NCBI GenBank assembly: GCA_021234155.1
Contig: JAJEKV010000100.1
Location: 2,022,116-2,086,115, forward strand
Direction: 5' to 3'
Source of the DNA: Isoetes taiwanensis
Taxonomy: Eukaryota > Streptophyta > Lycopodiopsida > Isoetales > Isoetaceae
DNA: 64,000 nt
Shown: piece by piece, positions 1-12,473 of the stretch
How the letters are laid out: the number at the start of each line of letters is the position of its first letter
Numbering within the stretch: position 1 is the first letter of the stretch
Position numbers and translations under genes: made by a program
The notes under the pieces: model-generated
The model's database searches: none
What the model was told of the DNA's origin: nothing
What the model saw: only the letters and a program-made list of their open reading frames with translations

Positions 1-61
1 GAAGGGATAGACGAGCGTACGAAGAATATTATGTAGGATAAGAATTAGTAGTAGCAATATA

Positions 62-811
62 AGGAAAAACTACCAAAACGCCCCTATGAGTTTATGTAAT
101 TACCAAAATGCCCTTATGAGTTTCAAAATTACCAAACTGCCTCTGACTCAAATAAATATACAAAATAAATGACCAATTTGCCCCTAGACACCAAACTTAA
201 TTATCAAAATAGCTCTACACACCAAAGTTAATTACCAAAATGGTATTACATACCAATTTTGATCAATCTAATTACCAAAATGCCCTATACATCAAACTTA
301 ATTACCAAAATACCCCTACATAGCCTTGTTGTGACACTTACAAGGTGCCAGTATTTCTTGTGGTTTTAGCGCACGATGATGCTATTGGAGGCGTATTACT
401 ACCAGCCACACGCAGAAATCTTGAACGACCAAAACCTAAACACACGCACAGGAGAAGAAGATTTAGAGAAGAGGAATATCTTTATAGAAGGTGTAAGGGA
501 AGAGACACAATGTATGCAGTTGTAGGGCTCCAATTCGGTGATGGTTCTGACTTCTGTAATTTCTTTGTTGAATTTGAACTTCTATTCTTGATGCATTTAG
601 CATAGATTGAGTAGAATAAGTATGTACGGGCATTTTGGTTAAGTTTGGTATGTAGGGGGTATTTTAGTAATTAAGTTTGATGTGTAGGGGCAACTTGGTA
701 GTTTATTTGTATGTTTATTTTATACAGTCTATTTATTCGAGCGAACTTTGAAACTCATAAAGTATTTTGGTAATTACATAAACCCATAGGGGTATTTTGG
801 TAGTTTTTCCT
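62..811. mobile_element. Foldback (inverted-repeat) element, copy A
   Basis: The two ends are inverted copies of each other: AGGAAAAACTACC at the left and its complement GGTAGTTTTTCCT at the right, with the match running roughly 70 bp inward. The arms consist of imperfect units of about 30 bp built on 'ACCAAACTTAATTACCAAAA' in the left arm and the complement in the right arm. The arms flank a core at about 330-600 that shows no repeat structure. The core has short ORFs on both strands but no recognisable domain, and I see no transposase. Three more copies lie at 46215, 53119 and 57858, each next to a CML copy. It resembles a non-autonomous foldback or MITE-like element; the superfamily is not assignable from the ends. 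Confidence 0.75.
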
Positions 812-830
812 GATTTTATTCACATCTTGT

Positions 831-1083
831 TTAGCTGATGATGGGTCAACACCTTGTTTTACTCCAATTTCCAGGTCTTGGAGTTCACTAGAGTTCGTCT
901 TCCAGAAACCTCCATGAAAGCTGCTTTAAGAAGTTTGGAGGAAGTATGGTATCCTAGGCGCGTCCCTGTAATTTGCTTTTTAACTAATTCTCCGCGTTCC
1001 TCTACCAAATATATATCCACAAAACACAAGCATCCAATCAATCCCAGCATTTTTTTTGATCGCAAATCGTCGGAATCGAGTCC
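831..1083 (+). promoter_or_regulatory. Promoter and 5' UTR of the CML gene
   Basis: An AAATATATAT TATA-like box lies at 1007-1016, about 70 bp before the ATG at 1084, which leaves room for a start site near 1040 and a short leader. The start context is TCCATGGC, good for plants. The whole stretch is conserved in the three other CML copies (50386-50662, 54447-54713, 59081-59360), including the TATA-like box. The upstream edge is the right arm of the foldback element, so any distal regulatory sequence would lie in or beyond that element. Confidence 0.6.
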
Positions 1084-1560
1084 ATGGCAAAATCTTCGTC
1101 TTTCCAGCTCGAGTTGCGCAAGATTTTTACAGCTTTTGATACGAACGCCGATGGTTTAATCTGTAAAAACGACCTCCGCCTCCTTATTTCCAAAACTGGA
1201 TCTCGCCCTTCTGACGAAGAACTCACTAAAATGATGGATTCGGTAGATGATAACGGAGATGAATGCATTAATTTTGAGGAATTTTTGAACGTGTTCTTTT
1301 CTTCGGAGCAGAGCGATGCAGAGACTGAAGAGGAATTATTGGACGCTTTCAGAGTATTTGATAAAAACAACGATGGGTTTATCAGTGCAGAGGAATTACA
1401 GTCTGTTTTGGAAAGGCTGGGCGTTTTAGAAGGTGCTAAAATTCGGGATTGCAGAAGAATTGTGCAGAATGTGGACTTGGACGGAGATGGTAAAATTGGG
1501 TTCTCAGATTTCAAGAGCATGATGATGCGTAATCCATCCAGTTTCGTTTGCTGCATTTGA
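1084..1560 (+). CDS. Calmodulin-like EF-hand calcium sensor (CML), intact
   Basis: This intronless ORF encodes 158 residues, the usual length for plant CML proteins, which bind calcium and relay the signal to target proteins. Four EF-hand loops can be read at residues 19-30, 55-66, 93-104 and 131-142. Loops 2 and 3 end in the canonical Glu; loops 1 and 4 end in Asp, which usually changes affinity. Loop 2 has Glu instead of Gly at position 6. The chain ends in FVCCI: the adjacent cysteines do not fit a CaaX box but could be acylated. The start is the first ATG after the TATA-like box, in good context, and corresponding ATGs occur in the three paralogous copies. No signal peptide or membrane segment is seen. 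It is the only undamaged member of the local family. The CML assignment is firm; the subclass is not. Confidence 0.93.
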   Translation: MAKSSSFQLELRKIFTAFDTNADGLICKNDLRLLISKTGSRPSDEELTKMMDSVDDNGDECINFEEFLNVFFSSEQSDAETEEELLDAFRVFDKNNDGFISAEELQSVLERLGVLEGAKIRDCRRIVQNVDLDGDGKIGFSDFKSMMMRNPSSFVCCI

Positions 1561-1810
1561 TTACACATTTGCACAAAATATATCAAACGTCGAAGAACAG
1601 CAGAACAGAGCATATTGGCAAATTCCAGACTTCTGTCTTTTATATTTGGTACAATCAAATCTCCACAAATGCAATTTTTGATGCAGCTTTTGGTCATACT
1701 CACAGACCCAAATGAAACAATCAATGAAATTTCTCGAATTCAATTTTTTCATCTGCCAAAAAGTGTTACTTTAAGCTAAACTTTAAGAAATAAAAGGCAA
1801 GCTTTAATAA
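1561..1810 (+). terminator. CML 3' UTR with poly(A) signal
   Basis: AATAAA occurs at 1789-1794, about 230 bp after the stop codon, in an AT-rich stretch typical of plant 3' ends. The cleavage site would lie shortly after it. None of the other CML copies keeps this 3' region. Confidence 0.5.
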
Positions 1811-2290
1811 GAGCAAATTTTAGCTTCTTTCTTTCTTCTGTCTTTGAATGGATGACAAAAATGCAGTACTTATCCTAATTTATCTCACCCAAAAAAGAAA
1901 AGAGAAAAAAAACCAACCAGGTAATTATTGCAAAACCAAACCAGTCATAAATTGCCATGTTTTTTGTATCATCTGAAAACTCCCGCGTGGCGTAATATGA
2001 ACTTGATCTTCGACACCTATATTTTGCTCTTTCGATTTTTGTCTTGAAATAAAAAATCATGCTGCTCCATCGGGCCTCGAAGCTGCCTAATCCAATTTTG
2101 AATGAAACGGATTTAAGCAGGAGATTGGAAGCCAAAGATAACTTCATTTGTGCGGCAAACAGGTTCAAGTATGGATATCGCTTATGCTATGGTCATAAAA
2201 TTTGCCAGAGAAGTGTTACTGTTTATTTCACTGCTGGAGATGGCCTTAGATCCGAAAATAATTCAAGAAAAAGAGAGTAGTAACGAAAAG
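1811..2290. other. Intergenic, nothing recognised
   Basis: The stretch is AT-rich and has only short ORFs on both strands without recognisable motifs (for example 2059-2280, plus strand, 73 codons). I see no repeat link to the rest of the window. Confidence 0.5.
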
Positions 2291-2292
2291 AA

Positions 2293-2430
2293 GCAATAGA
2301 ACCGACATTCCTTGGATGGGGACGTCATCATCATGTCCTCCTATTTATACCCATTTTTTCCTCCTCCTTCCTTATCGGCGTTCTCTTGAGCTTTCCTATT
2401 GTTCACGCTTTGGCTCTATTCAGCTTCCCG
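2293..2430 (+). promoter_or_regulatory. Promoter-like module, copy 1 (CRE-like site plus TATA)
   Basis: A GACGTCA site at 2321-2327, a CRE/bZIP-type core, is followed by TATTTATA at 2342-2349 and then a pyrimidine-rich stretch that looks like a plant leader. The module is repeated with few changes at 8657-8795, with both boxes kept. The arrangement fits an element-borne Pol II promoter such as an LTR U3 region. No transcript is implied by the sequence alone. Confidence 0.45.
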
Positions 2431-4635
2431 TGCTCACCCTGTCACTACTTACATCCACACTCATGTCTATTTCCTACCAGTTGGATTGCTGCAGGACGAT
2501 TGGCGTATACTGGCTTAGAGGTTTCGTGATTTACAAAACGGCTGGTTTTGAAGATCTGTGAGTCGATTAGTTTTTCTCTTTCTCTGGTTTTATCGGCTGG
2601 GTGGATACCTCTAAATTTCTTTCACTGGGATTCGGTTGTTTGGATGCCTCTGGATCTCTTTCTCTGATATGTTGGATTGCTGGCTGCATATGGATCTCCT
2701 TTTCTGGCTTTCGGGATGCATCTGGAACTCTTTCACTTGTTTGCTTAGATGCATATGGATCCCGATGATTTCTTTGTGGCGGTTTGTGATGGCTTTACCT
2801 TTCTCTCCCTGCCCTCTTCCTTTTGTGCCTTCCTTTGCCTGAGGTGAACCGCCCTTCTGGATGTAGCCCCTCTGGTTTCTCTTTCACTTTTTGGTTCGGG
2901 CTTCTTACTTTTCTGTTATTCGACGTTGCCCTCTGCAGGATGCGCAAAAGGGCTAAGCTTCTGCTTTCTTTGCATCGTTTTTGGGAAGGTTTTCTTCAGT
3001 CTTAGCTTAGAGTCGTCTGCTTCCTGGGATCCGATCCCTTATAATCTAGTTTAAGGTTTTCCGGATTTGCTTGCTTCCATGCCTTGCTTTCTGTCTCCAT
3101 AGCTAGGTCCCTGTTGTTTTTTCAGTTGTCCAAGTCTACTCGCATCCACTCCATCCAGATCCGATCTCGTTGATCCAACCCTGTTTCGATCATCATCCCT
3201 GGCAGATTCTTCCCTGGCGGGGGCCTGCAACCGCCTCTGCCTCGGCCTCTGACTGCAAAAAGGTTTTTCTCTTCCCTCTCATCAGGGACCGAAAATTATT
3301 TTCCGTCCTCTTGCCTTGATCCTTGCCTTCAATCCCCCTTTATAACATCGATCCTTCCGCCCAATCCTTCCTCCTTGCTTCGTTTCCTTGGATCCCCTTT
3401 CCGCTCTGTTTTTGGTTCTAAATCTGTCCGATTCTCTGTTTCTATCCATCGATTCATCCTCCCCAGTCTTTTTTCCTTGCTCTTCAATACGGTTCCACCT
3501 CCCCCGATTCCTCTCCCCTTCCCGATCCGATTTTGAATACTAGTTGCTTGAGGGTGGGATACCGGGGGTGCCTCTCTTTTAAGTTTCTGTTGTTTTTATA
3601 ATCTGCCCTTATAAGTTTTTGTGTTGTTTTTTATAATTCTCCATGGTTCATGGCCTCTATGGTCTTATCCTTTTATCGGATTTGCTCCCTTATTTTTATT
3701 GTTTTTTATTAGGCTGCTGGCCCCATAGCCTTCCTGCTTAAAACGTGGTTTTGCTTATCCCAGAGTATTCAGTATTCGAGTGGTTTCTCATAGTGGTTTC
3801 ATTCCTCTACGGAATTTGCATTGCTCCTTTATAAGATCTAGTTTCGTTACTCCGTTGTTCGGCATTTTCAAGCTTTGTGTTTTGTAACGTAATGGGTTTT
3901 CATTTTTAAGTGAATTTGTTTCTTGAAGTTTGGTAGGATAGAGTTCCTGTTTGCTCTGTTGTTTTCCACGTTTTGGTGTTTTGTTCCTATGGTTGTCCTT
4001 CTCTCGTTCTAATTTCTATGGTTTCTTCATTTTTCCTTTTTATCTTTCTCCTGCTTGTCTTCATTTTTCCTTTTTATCTTTCTCCTGCTTGTTCGTTGTG
4101 GATATATAGGTTTGTCCCCCTTTCATGTGATAGGTGTTTCTATTTCCTATGGTTTCTCATCTCCCCTTGTTTCTGTGCTTTCCTCATTCTTCTTTTTTTC
4201 TACGGTTTGCCCATGTATGGTTTGTCTAGCGTCCAAAGGGACATGATCGTGGTTTGTAGCATCGCTAATAAGGTATTTTGCCCTATTCTGCATAAGCCAG
4301 TTTAATCCTGTATACATGAGTTTTATTTGTTTAAGATTCATAATAATAATATATATAGGCATAAGATTTTGTATTTTCGTTCTTTTAGCTTGCCCGATAG
4401 TTACACAGGCTCTTGTCGGTTTATGCCTTTCCCATAGTTTTACGTTTTTCTGTTGTGGGTCATCTCTTTTTTAAGTTACTATGCTTCTTAGACTTGGTTC
4501 ATTCTTCTCGTTTCTTCGGTTATAGATCGTTTGATATCAATTTTCTGTCTTTTTTCCTTTATGTTGTTTACTTTCTAGGACTCCCAGTGGCTTGGGACTT
4601 TTGTTAAGCTATACTTCTAGTAGAATAGAGAATGG

Positions 4636-4957
4636 GGGTGAAAGCATGCTAGGGTGTACCATATAAATTACCTTTTAGGGAGTGCAAAACTACCCAGAAA
4701 AGTACCCAGTACTGGGTACTGGGAACTTGCACAAATGTCTCAATAAACAATAAGTTTGAGAGTTGATTGATTCATTTTAGTTTCTAATGGTATGATTATC
4801 CTTTGATACTATAGTTTGACATGTTATTGACCTTCAATTTAAATTTTTTTTATTGATTTTAGTGGAAAGAAAACTATGAAAGTATCAGATTTAAAAGTAC
4901 CCAGTGTAGGTACTTTTGAGGGTTCCAAAAGTGGTACACCGTAGCATGCTTTCACCC
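4636..4957. mobile_element. MITE with 25-bp terminal inverted repeats
   Basis: The left end GGGTGAAAGCATGCTA continues as GGGTGTACC, and the right end is its complement with one mismatch over about 25 bp. ATGG precedes the left end (4632-4635) and follows the right end (4958-4961), a possible 4-bp target duplication, although CCCAT/ATGGG is itself palindromic so the limit is uncertain. The interior holds AGTACCCAGTACTGGGTACT-type palindromes near both ends. At 322 bp with no ORF it is non-autonomous. Confidence 0.75.
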
Positions 4958-7900
4958 ATGGTTTGGATGGAAATTTTTCAATTAGAGAAATTTCACGATC
5001 ATCCTTCACTCTGAGTTTCCTCTCTAACCTTTTTCATTTTGTAGGGTGATCTAAGAATCTTAGGGGTATCACCTACATATCGTAACTCCATTGGTTCTAT
5101 GTTGTACATTTATTTTCCACCTAGCTTGGCAGGTGACCTTTAGGCCGGAGCTAGGGACGTTAAGTCGGGGATTCACTCGAGTTACTTTCCACAGGGGACA
5201 TATGGCTTGAGTGCTTTGGGGTTCAAGTTCGGATTCGTGTTCGGGGAAGCGAGACTCTACACTTCATTTGCATAACGATTGCGATTGCGACACCAGAAGA
5301 TACTTGGTAGACCGTTGGGCTATGTGGCCCATGCTACAGCTTCAATTCTTTGCTGGTGCACCCGTACTTTCATTTTGAATTATTAAGTTCTTTCTTTTTC
5401 CTTTAGCATAGCCCTTCCATATCCATATTTGTAGATTCATTTGCCCTTTCTAAGTGGTCCATTTTTGTCCTCCTTCAATGCATTCGTGATTGTCTTTTCC
5501 TTCTCCAAAGTTCATTTTCTCTTATTCATTTGAGCCCGCATGTTTTTGTTACATGCATGTTGGTTGTAATATTTTGTCTGTCCAATAAGCATCATTGTTT
5601 AGGGTCGCATACATATATTTCATAGCCATAAGTTCGTTTTCCCCTATCTTCTTTCTCTATGTCGCTTTCTCATACTCATAACAATGCACTTAGGTGGCAC
5701 TCCTCTAGTCATTTCTTCCCTAAGTTCATTCTCTCCTATTCACCAAATTTCCTATTTGATGCGTGCATTCATATCCATTTTTTGTAGGTCATTTTTCGTT
5801 TTTCCAAGTTCAATGGTATTTTTCGATTTGGCATACATAGGTTCATTTTTCATAGTTCATTTTTCTCTATTTTTTATAATTTCAGTTTACCAGGTGATCA
5901 TCAGGTAGTGATATGGATCCATGTATATTTTTCAGGTCCATAGGTTCATTTTCCCCTATCTTTTTGGGTCTTTATTTACGTTTTACTGCTTCTAACTCAC
6001 ATTATTTATCTGGGGTGATACCATGTCTTGCTTAGGTGGTCTTCTGACATCTATCATATAGTTCCCTTAGGTCTTTAATTAGATTCTGATTTTCTAACCT
6101 TTTCAATTTTGTGGAGGCATTTAATATTGACATTTGGCATGTAGATTAATTTGATGGCCTGCATCGTCCTATAGGAAATTGTTTCTTCAGATTTTGCATA
6201 TTGTCATAGAGTTTGTGCATTTAGTTGAGTACCTTGATCGACAAAGTGCTAGAAGAGGGCTTAGGTGCTCTATATAGTTTCATCTTTATAACAGTTTTTG
6301 ATCTATAACATTCTTCATGGTATGTTTGATGCATATTTGGTCATATGCATTTGCTCTAGTTGCTTCACTCAACGTAATTTACATCCCATTGCTACGTTTA
6401 GTCCCTTGGTGGTAGTTGTTCTTTTGCTCTATGTTGCTCCATTTTGTTTCTTGTTGCCACCATTCAGTTACTTTGTTTTCTATGAATTCCGTTTCTTTTT
6501 TAGTTCGTCTGATTGTTTTGCCAAGTACTTTGTGCCTTTATTTTCGTTCCTTTCTGTCGGTATTTTACAACTAATTTCATTACTCCCAGTTTTTCTATTT
6601 GTTTCAACCGATTTATTTCTAGCTTTTCCATGTCTTCAGTTTAGTTATGTTGTTGTCTTTAGCTCGAGTGGTCCTCTTGCTTTACTCTGCCTACTCTCAT
6701 TTGTTCCTTCTACACCTTTCGTTCTTTGTCTCTCTTTTGCATTTGATGCTATGTTCAGCATGGAGGCTATGCTGGGGTTCTCTTGATGCTTGTCTAGCAC
6801 ATCAGATTGTTTGCGCTGGCGTATTTCACATTGCCGCTTGGACGTCTTCCCGTTTTTTCCGCCAGGTTTGGTAGATTTTGTAATTTAGATACAATTTGTA
6901 TAGTGCTTGAACATGTCGTTTTGTCTTGTTGAGGATAGTATTATTGTGGGCAACAGTATATTGGTTCATCCTAGGAGGTGATTCCCCTTTATGTGGCTCG
7001 TTTGTTAGCGCCTATATTTGGTCCCATTCTTTATAGTTATATATTCGTTCTATTTTTCATGGATCACTTGTGGTGCCTGCTTCACATGGTTCATATGATC
7101 TGGTGCATGTTTTACTATTTGATGCATAGCTGATAGAATGCATGGAGCCATGTTTTATCTTGCAGAGCTCTTTTTCTTTGTTTGCATCAGTTTGTCAGAT
7201 TCCTTGATGTCACATACCATTTATGGTTTCTTCAACTTGTGTCTGATATAGTCTTGAACTTTGGGGTTCATTAATTGCTATTTGTTCTTACTTTGTTTCT
7301 ATTGACTATTTTATGTTGTGTCTATTTTTCTTCTATGATTTCCTCTATTCCATCTTTTACTTCGGTGTTCTAGTTGTTTGGGTCATTTGCTGCTATCGTT
7401 ATTTCTTTATTCTGGCATTCTTTACGCCCTATTTGTTGTATTTTATCCATTTGCTCGTTTAACCTATGCCATTTTTTCATTTCCTTCGCTGGTTTCCCTT
7501 TCATCGGCTTTATTTTGGCTCCTTTGCCTCCATGGCTCTTTTCTCTCCATTGCTCTCGCTTCTGCTTTCCATTCATACACGCTTGCGCTCCTCCATTTTC
7601 CTGCTTGGCTCCTTTTCTCGTTTTGTTTTTCTTAACATTTTCATCTAGTCTTCTTGCAGTCCTTATGCTACTCCTTTGCTCGAATTGACCTGTTTTTTCC
7701 ATTGTCCCTTTATTCTTGATACACTCTTCATTGTTGTTTTTGAGCTCTCTATCTGGTTGCATCTGCGTCTTCTTATTCTCTCTCCCCTCTGTTGTTTTTG
7801 AGGTATTCATTGTTGTGCATATTATGTGGTGGTTCCAGATTTAGTACTTTAATTTAGATTTATAGGTTGTCATATGGATTCTTTTATATATTGCAGTGTG

Positions 7901-8656
7901 TAGTCCGTTGTTCCCTTTACTCCTTGTCATCATCTGATTCCTTACATTCATTGGTACCTTTCAGTCCACTGTTCTCGTTAACCTATCTAAGACCACATGT
8001 TTTCTTCAGTTCACACCTATTACTTTGTTTATCACAATTCTTCAATTATTCGTGGTTTTTATGTGTTGCAGTCATCTCAGCCCTTGCATTCTACGTGTTA
8101 CTTTGGCCCTTCTAGTCCCGTCTAGCTCATTTCTTGATGGCTAGGATTTTTCTTACCTCTGTATGCATGGTGCCATTTCAGTTCTCTTTGGCTTGGTTCT
8201 CCTCGTGCTCTTGCCTCTTCATTTGGCTCCTATTCGCGTGCGCTCCTTGACTTCTATCACCACATTTTCTTGCTTTTCTCCTAGTTATCCCTTTGACTTC
8301 ACTTGCCTCGTGATCCTTGGTTTACTTGTTATGTATTGGATTTCCTTTCGCGTTGCTCCGTCCTTGGTCACCCCCTTCTTTAGTTTGCTTTGTCTTTCGT
8401 CCCAGTTTCTCTTTATTGATCTCTTCACTTTAGTGGCTTTGGTTCTCCTACTCTGCTTGATCTATGCTGCTCCTGTGTCCTTTTCCTTCTGTGGCCGCTT
8501 TGTTCCATCTGGCTATTTCACCCGCTTTTTTGCTCCTTTAACTCCATCCTTTTCATTATGTCTCGCCACTTTGATGTTGAGGTAGGTTCCTCTTCTATCG
8601 GCCACTTGATTGTATCTCAGGACCCATCTAGGAATGCCACAGTTCTATTGCGATAA

Positions 8657-9830
8657 GCAATAGAACCGACATTCCTTGGATGGGGACGTCATCATCATGT
8701 CCTCTTATTTATACCCATTTTTTCCTCCTCCTTCCTTATCGGCGTTCTCTTGAGCTTTCCTATTGTTCATGCTTTGGCTCTATTCAGCTTCCCGCCCTCC
8801 CTGCCCTTCTTCGTGTGATGGGCTTGGATGGTCCTATTGCTTTATACTCGAATAGTTGGATTTTACTTATCTTTGTTTACTCACTAATGCGGTCTTCGGA
8901 CCTACATATTTGATTATTCTTTTCTTTTCCAGCATGGCATTGTCCCCTCTGAGATAATAGTTATTCGTGTTTTCTTTGGTTTTCATCTAGCTTCCCTCAT
9001 CTCCTTCTTTGATTGACCATCTTTAGTTTCTATCCATTTCTTATACTTCTCGGGTCGCTCTGCAGCCGCTGGCACCCCCCATGTTTTCTTTTCGATGTTC
9101 TTGTCAAGTGCATATCTTCTTATATTTTCATTTCTCTCGGCGTGGCACTGTAGCCTCCGAGGCATTCGTCTTTTTTCATTTTCTCTCGGCGTGGCGCTGT
9201 AGCCTCCGAGGCAGCACCAATCGGATGTTTTTTCCGGCGATGGTCATTCCGCGGACGATTCTCGATTGGTCGGCTGTTTTTTTTCCTCGGCCTGGCTCTG
9301 CAGCCTCCGAGTGCTATTATATTCTTTCTATATGATTACAGTTTCGCATGAGCCCAGGCTTAAACCTCCTAACTTTTTAATGGGTCGTTCTTATTTTAGA
9401 CTTTCTATCGCAGGTTCTTTTTTTTGCAGTTCTCTCAGTTGGAAGCGCCATCATGTTTGCATCAACTCATTTTTTGCTAGTATGCGAGTGGCATTCGGCG
9501 AGAGCGTTGGCTCATTAGGGTTTTCCTCGGAAACCCGAAAGGGCGGGGTTTTTCATCTCGATGAGGAGCGGTCGCAGGTTTTCTCACGTTTGTATATTTA
9601 CCAAGTGGTGGAACAATCATCTTTTATCTGGTACTCTTCAGTTTCATCATGCTCTCGATAAATTGTCTAGTTTCGGAGCATGTTCAAATTTCAAGCTTTT
9701 TTCAGATTTTCTACCCCCTAGTAGGGGTACAATATGTACTCAAAGATTTTACAAAGCTCAATGAGAACACCACTTCACTTGGCCACTTGATTGTATCTCA
9801 GGACCCATCCTAGGAATGGTTCCTTTCGAT
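8657..9830. mobile_element. Second, short unit with the same promoter-like head
   Basis: It begins five bases after the end of the long unit with the same GCAATAGAAC head and the same CRE/TATA module (GACGTCA 8685-8691, TATTTATA 8706-8713). It ends after the ~40-bp motif GGCCACTTGATTGTATCTCA at 9779 onward, with a degraded form of the terminal repeat. The two units therefore look like a long and a short version of one element in tandem, or two LTR-like segments. No coding content is seen. Confidence 0.4.
9127..9314 (+). repeat. Three imperfect ~38-bp repeats
   Basis: The motif TCGGCGTGGC-CTGTAGCCTCCGAG occurs at about 9137 and 9186, and in a more diverged form at about 9283. The ends CTCGG and CCGAG are complementary, so each unit can fold into a hairpin. 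Spacing is roughly 50 and then 97 bp. Confidence 0.6.
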
Positions 9831-12469
9831 ATCGACCTTGCTGTTTTACTCGCTGGTTTTGCTTTTGAGTCGTATTACACTCCCAAGGTAGACTAGGCAA
9901 TACGAAATTAAGCTATAGAAAATAAAGTTGGTTTCATAGAGTAAAGCTGTCTTTCATAGAATGATGGTGCTCATTAATAATAACTAGTTATGGTGCCCTC
10001 ATTAATAATAACTAGTTATGGTGCCCGGCGTTGCTGGGCTTTAGCAACCGTTTGTTAGAGTTCGGTGTAAAGTATCAAACCTCTTGCAACTGGGAAGATA
10101 AAAGTTGCCATACAATTAATGTCATAGAAGTAGATGAATCGAATTAGTTGAGAATGGAGTTTGTATTCAAATGCATGAACTGCTTGCATGCCTTTCCATG
10201 TTCATAAATTTAGAAAAGAGGGACGATAGTAAATAGGTTGTTTTCTACTAAAATATGTAGCATAAAGTGGTTGTATTGATTTGGTTCTATCAATACTACC
10301 AGATTCGGCAATGGCTACTGACAGAAATAGATTTATGGATTATGTAGTCATAGAGATGAATTGAATCTAAATATAACTAATAATTGTCATTCGTAACACA
10401 TCAAGAAATATGTAGGTTGAAGAACTCTAGAGCATTGATTTTCCTTTTCTCTTTAATTTTGACATTATATAGGCATAACCTCGTGCTTTAGCATGTTTAT
10501 GTTGATGCTAGAGACATAGAACGCTACAAAGTTACAATGGTGGGAGTGGAATTTATTGTGTAACATGATATCTCTATGGAGTAGTTCTCAGCCAACTATA
10601 CTAACAATTGGGCCAAACCAGACTTGAAGCATAAATGTAATAATGGACCTAACATCCATTGTATGAATGCAAAAAAAACATCTCGTTATATTGTTTTGTA
10701 GTTGTTGGTAAACTTTTATGGACAACATATGTGTAGAGTCCACATTTATTAATTCTTTAAGATTCGATTATTCTTGTGTTTTTACAATGTGCAAAGTTAG
10801 CTTTAAAAATATATTGATGGCTATGTTTATGCGTCATACCATGGCACTTGCAAAAGAGTCAGTGATGGTTATGTTTATGCATTAAACCATGGCATTTGCA
10901 AAAGAGTCGAAACCGAAGTTCAAATTTGTATGCAAAGATGCGTGTTGAAGCATGTAATGCGTGTTGAAGCATGTAGCAATTAATAATCTGTGAATAGGAG
11001 AAATGGAAGATGGCTTTATTTGTTTCTTAGTTTTAAAACATTTTATGCTAAACCTTGGCATATCAATGCAAGATTTTTAGTTCAACGTGTAAAATTATCT
11101 AATAGTGTTGTTAAAATTCTCAATTTTTGTTGACATTGTTTCTTTCAAGTTCATGTATCTTGTTTTGAGGAGGTGTGAAGTTATATGAAGGAAGTCGATT
11201 GCCAAGACAATTGAAATTACCTTGTGAATATACATTGAGGAGGTTGTGAAGTTGCATGAAATAATATTGATTGCCTAGACAGTAAGTTTATTCTAGAATT
11301 CCCAGATAGAATTATTATAGAAACCTAGGACTTACAAATGATGTGAATATTCATTGAGACCTAGGACTTACAAATGATGTGAATATTCATTGAGGATGTT
11401 ATGAAGTTTAGCACTACGGGAATATTCATTGAGGACGCTATGAAATAGCATAAAGCAAATATCAATTGAAAGACAATTGAAATTTATTCAAACATTTTTA
11501 AATAGAATTGCCATGGAAGACGTAGCAGTTGAAATGATATAGCACTCCTCAAATTTGTAGTTTACTTGGAGACACAAAAGTTGAGAATGAAGCAATGCAA
11601 GAATTGGCATCCAAAATGTTCATCTATAGTAAAGCAAGAAATCATAGTCATTCAAAAAGTAAGAACCCATTAACATGCTTTATTTCATCAAAGTCGTATT
11701 TAATTAAAGTGGGACTCATTCCATTCCCATTTTTTTTCGGAACCCTGTTAATTTACACAAAAAGAAGCACCTCGACCCGAAAACTGACCATAATTGGAAT
11801 TTTTGTCTATTAGTGTGTATCCAAGCTTTTCTTCCAGTTTTCTTGGATAGCGTGTCGAGAACAAGAACAATGCAACGCAAACATGCATTAGACCTATCAA
11901 GTTCTAATTGAAAAAGATTCTTAGTTGAACATTTTGGCTCTATTTTCTTAGGTGGGTAGACGATAGATCACAAATTCCAACAAAAATTATGCAAATCATC
12001 TACTTAATCACCCAAAAATACTAGTCTTGAGATACCTTATATTTATAAATGGGCTCATTACAATATATATTACAGTGGGTGAAGAGACCATAGTGGTCGT
12101 ATGGGCACAATCATTACACCCTCTTCACACATGAACCACCTAGTGCAAAGGGCGCGTGAAGCTCTCTCCTAGTCACGGAGCAACTTACAGACGATAGAAA
12201 TTTGTATGAGGAGTTCCTTTATGGGCCCGCGTGCTTGAATGTCCAAGCGATGTCACCACCCTCTTCTCGGCACCTTTCTTTAATGAACCGATCTTTCATT
12301 GCTCCCAAGCATGTACTATTTGGTCGAGATAAGGATTTGCAAGAGACAAAATCAAATTAGTCAAGTGATGCTACATGCAAAAAAAAAATAAAATAAAACG
12401 GTTCTTAGGCCCATTTTGGAAAAAATGAGGCATGAAAAGCATTTCGGAGGGAAAACGCAGGTTTTTAGG
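9831..12469. repeat. AT-rich non-coding stretch with small tandem duplications
   Basis: No gene is seen. Local direct duplications are present: a ~28-bp unit containing AATAACTAGTTATG twice at about 9970-10024; a ~47-bp unit (…ATGTTTATGC…AAAAGAGTC) twice at 10816-10912; a GCGTGTTGAAGCATGTA pair at about 10941-10977; and several degenerate copies of 'CATTGAGGA..TTATGAAGT' at 11165-11440. The 72-codon ORF at 11595-11813 has no recognisable motif. Confidence 0.55.
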
Positions 12470-12473
12470 GGTC

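Larger units (their letters stand above)
2293..8651. mobile_element. Long pyrimidine-rich element-like unit, non-coding
   Basis: The unit starts with GCAATAGAAC (2293-2302) and ends with the exact complement GTTCTATTGC (8642-8651). Its first ~140 bp reappear at 8657-8795, and about 40 bp near its end (8600-8638) reappear at 9779-9817. The interior is strongly T/C-rich on the plus strand, and its ORFs are low-complexity Phe/Leu/Ser readings without motifs. It contains a MITE (4636-4957) and a 34-bp tandem repeat at 4025-4092. No RT, integrase or transposase is visible. The shared ends suggest a large non-autonomous element, perhaps of the LARD type, but the class is open. Confidence 0.4.

Noticed and set aside
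1556-1560. C-terminal CaaX prenylation signal on the CML
   Set aside because: The last four residues are VCCI, so no Cys is at the required fourth position from the end.
1038-1724. 228-codon minus-strand ORF across the CML gene
   Set aside because: It is the antisense shadow of a well-supported EF-hand protein.
7370-7810. 146-codon minus-strand Lys/Glu-rich ORF
   Set aside because: It is the reverse reading of the pyrimidine-rich tract, overlaps three plus-strand ORFs and shows no domain.
2636-8600. Many plus-strand ORFs rich in Phe, Leu and Ser that resemble membrane proteins
   Set aside because: They follow from the T/C-rich composition; no motif, start context or homologous pattern supports them.
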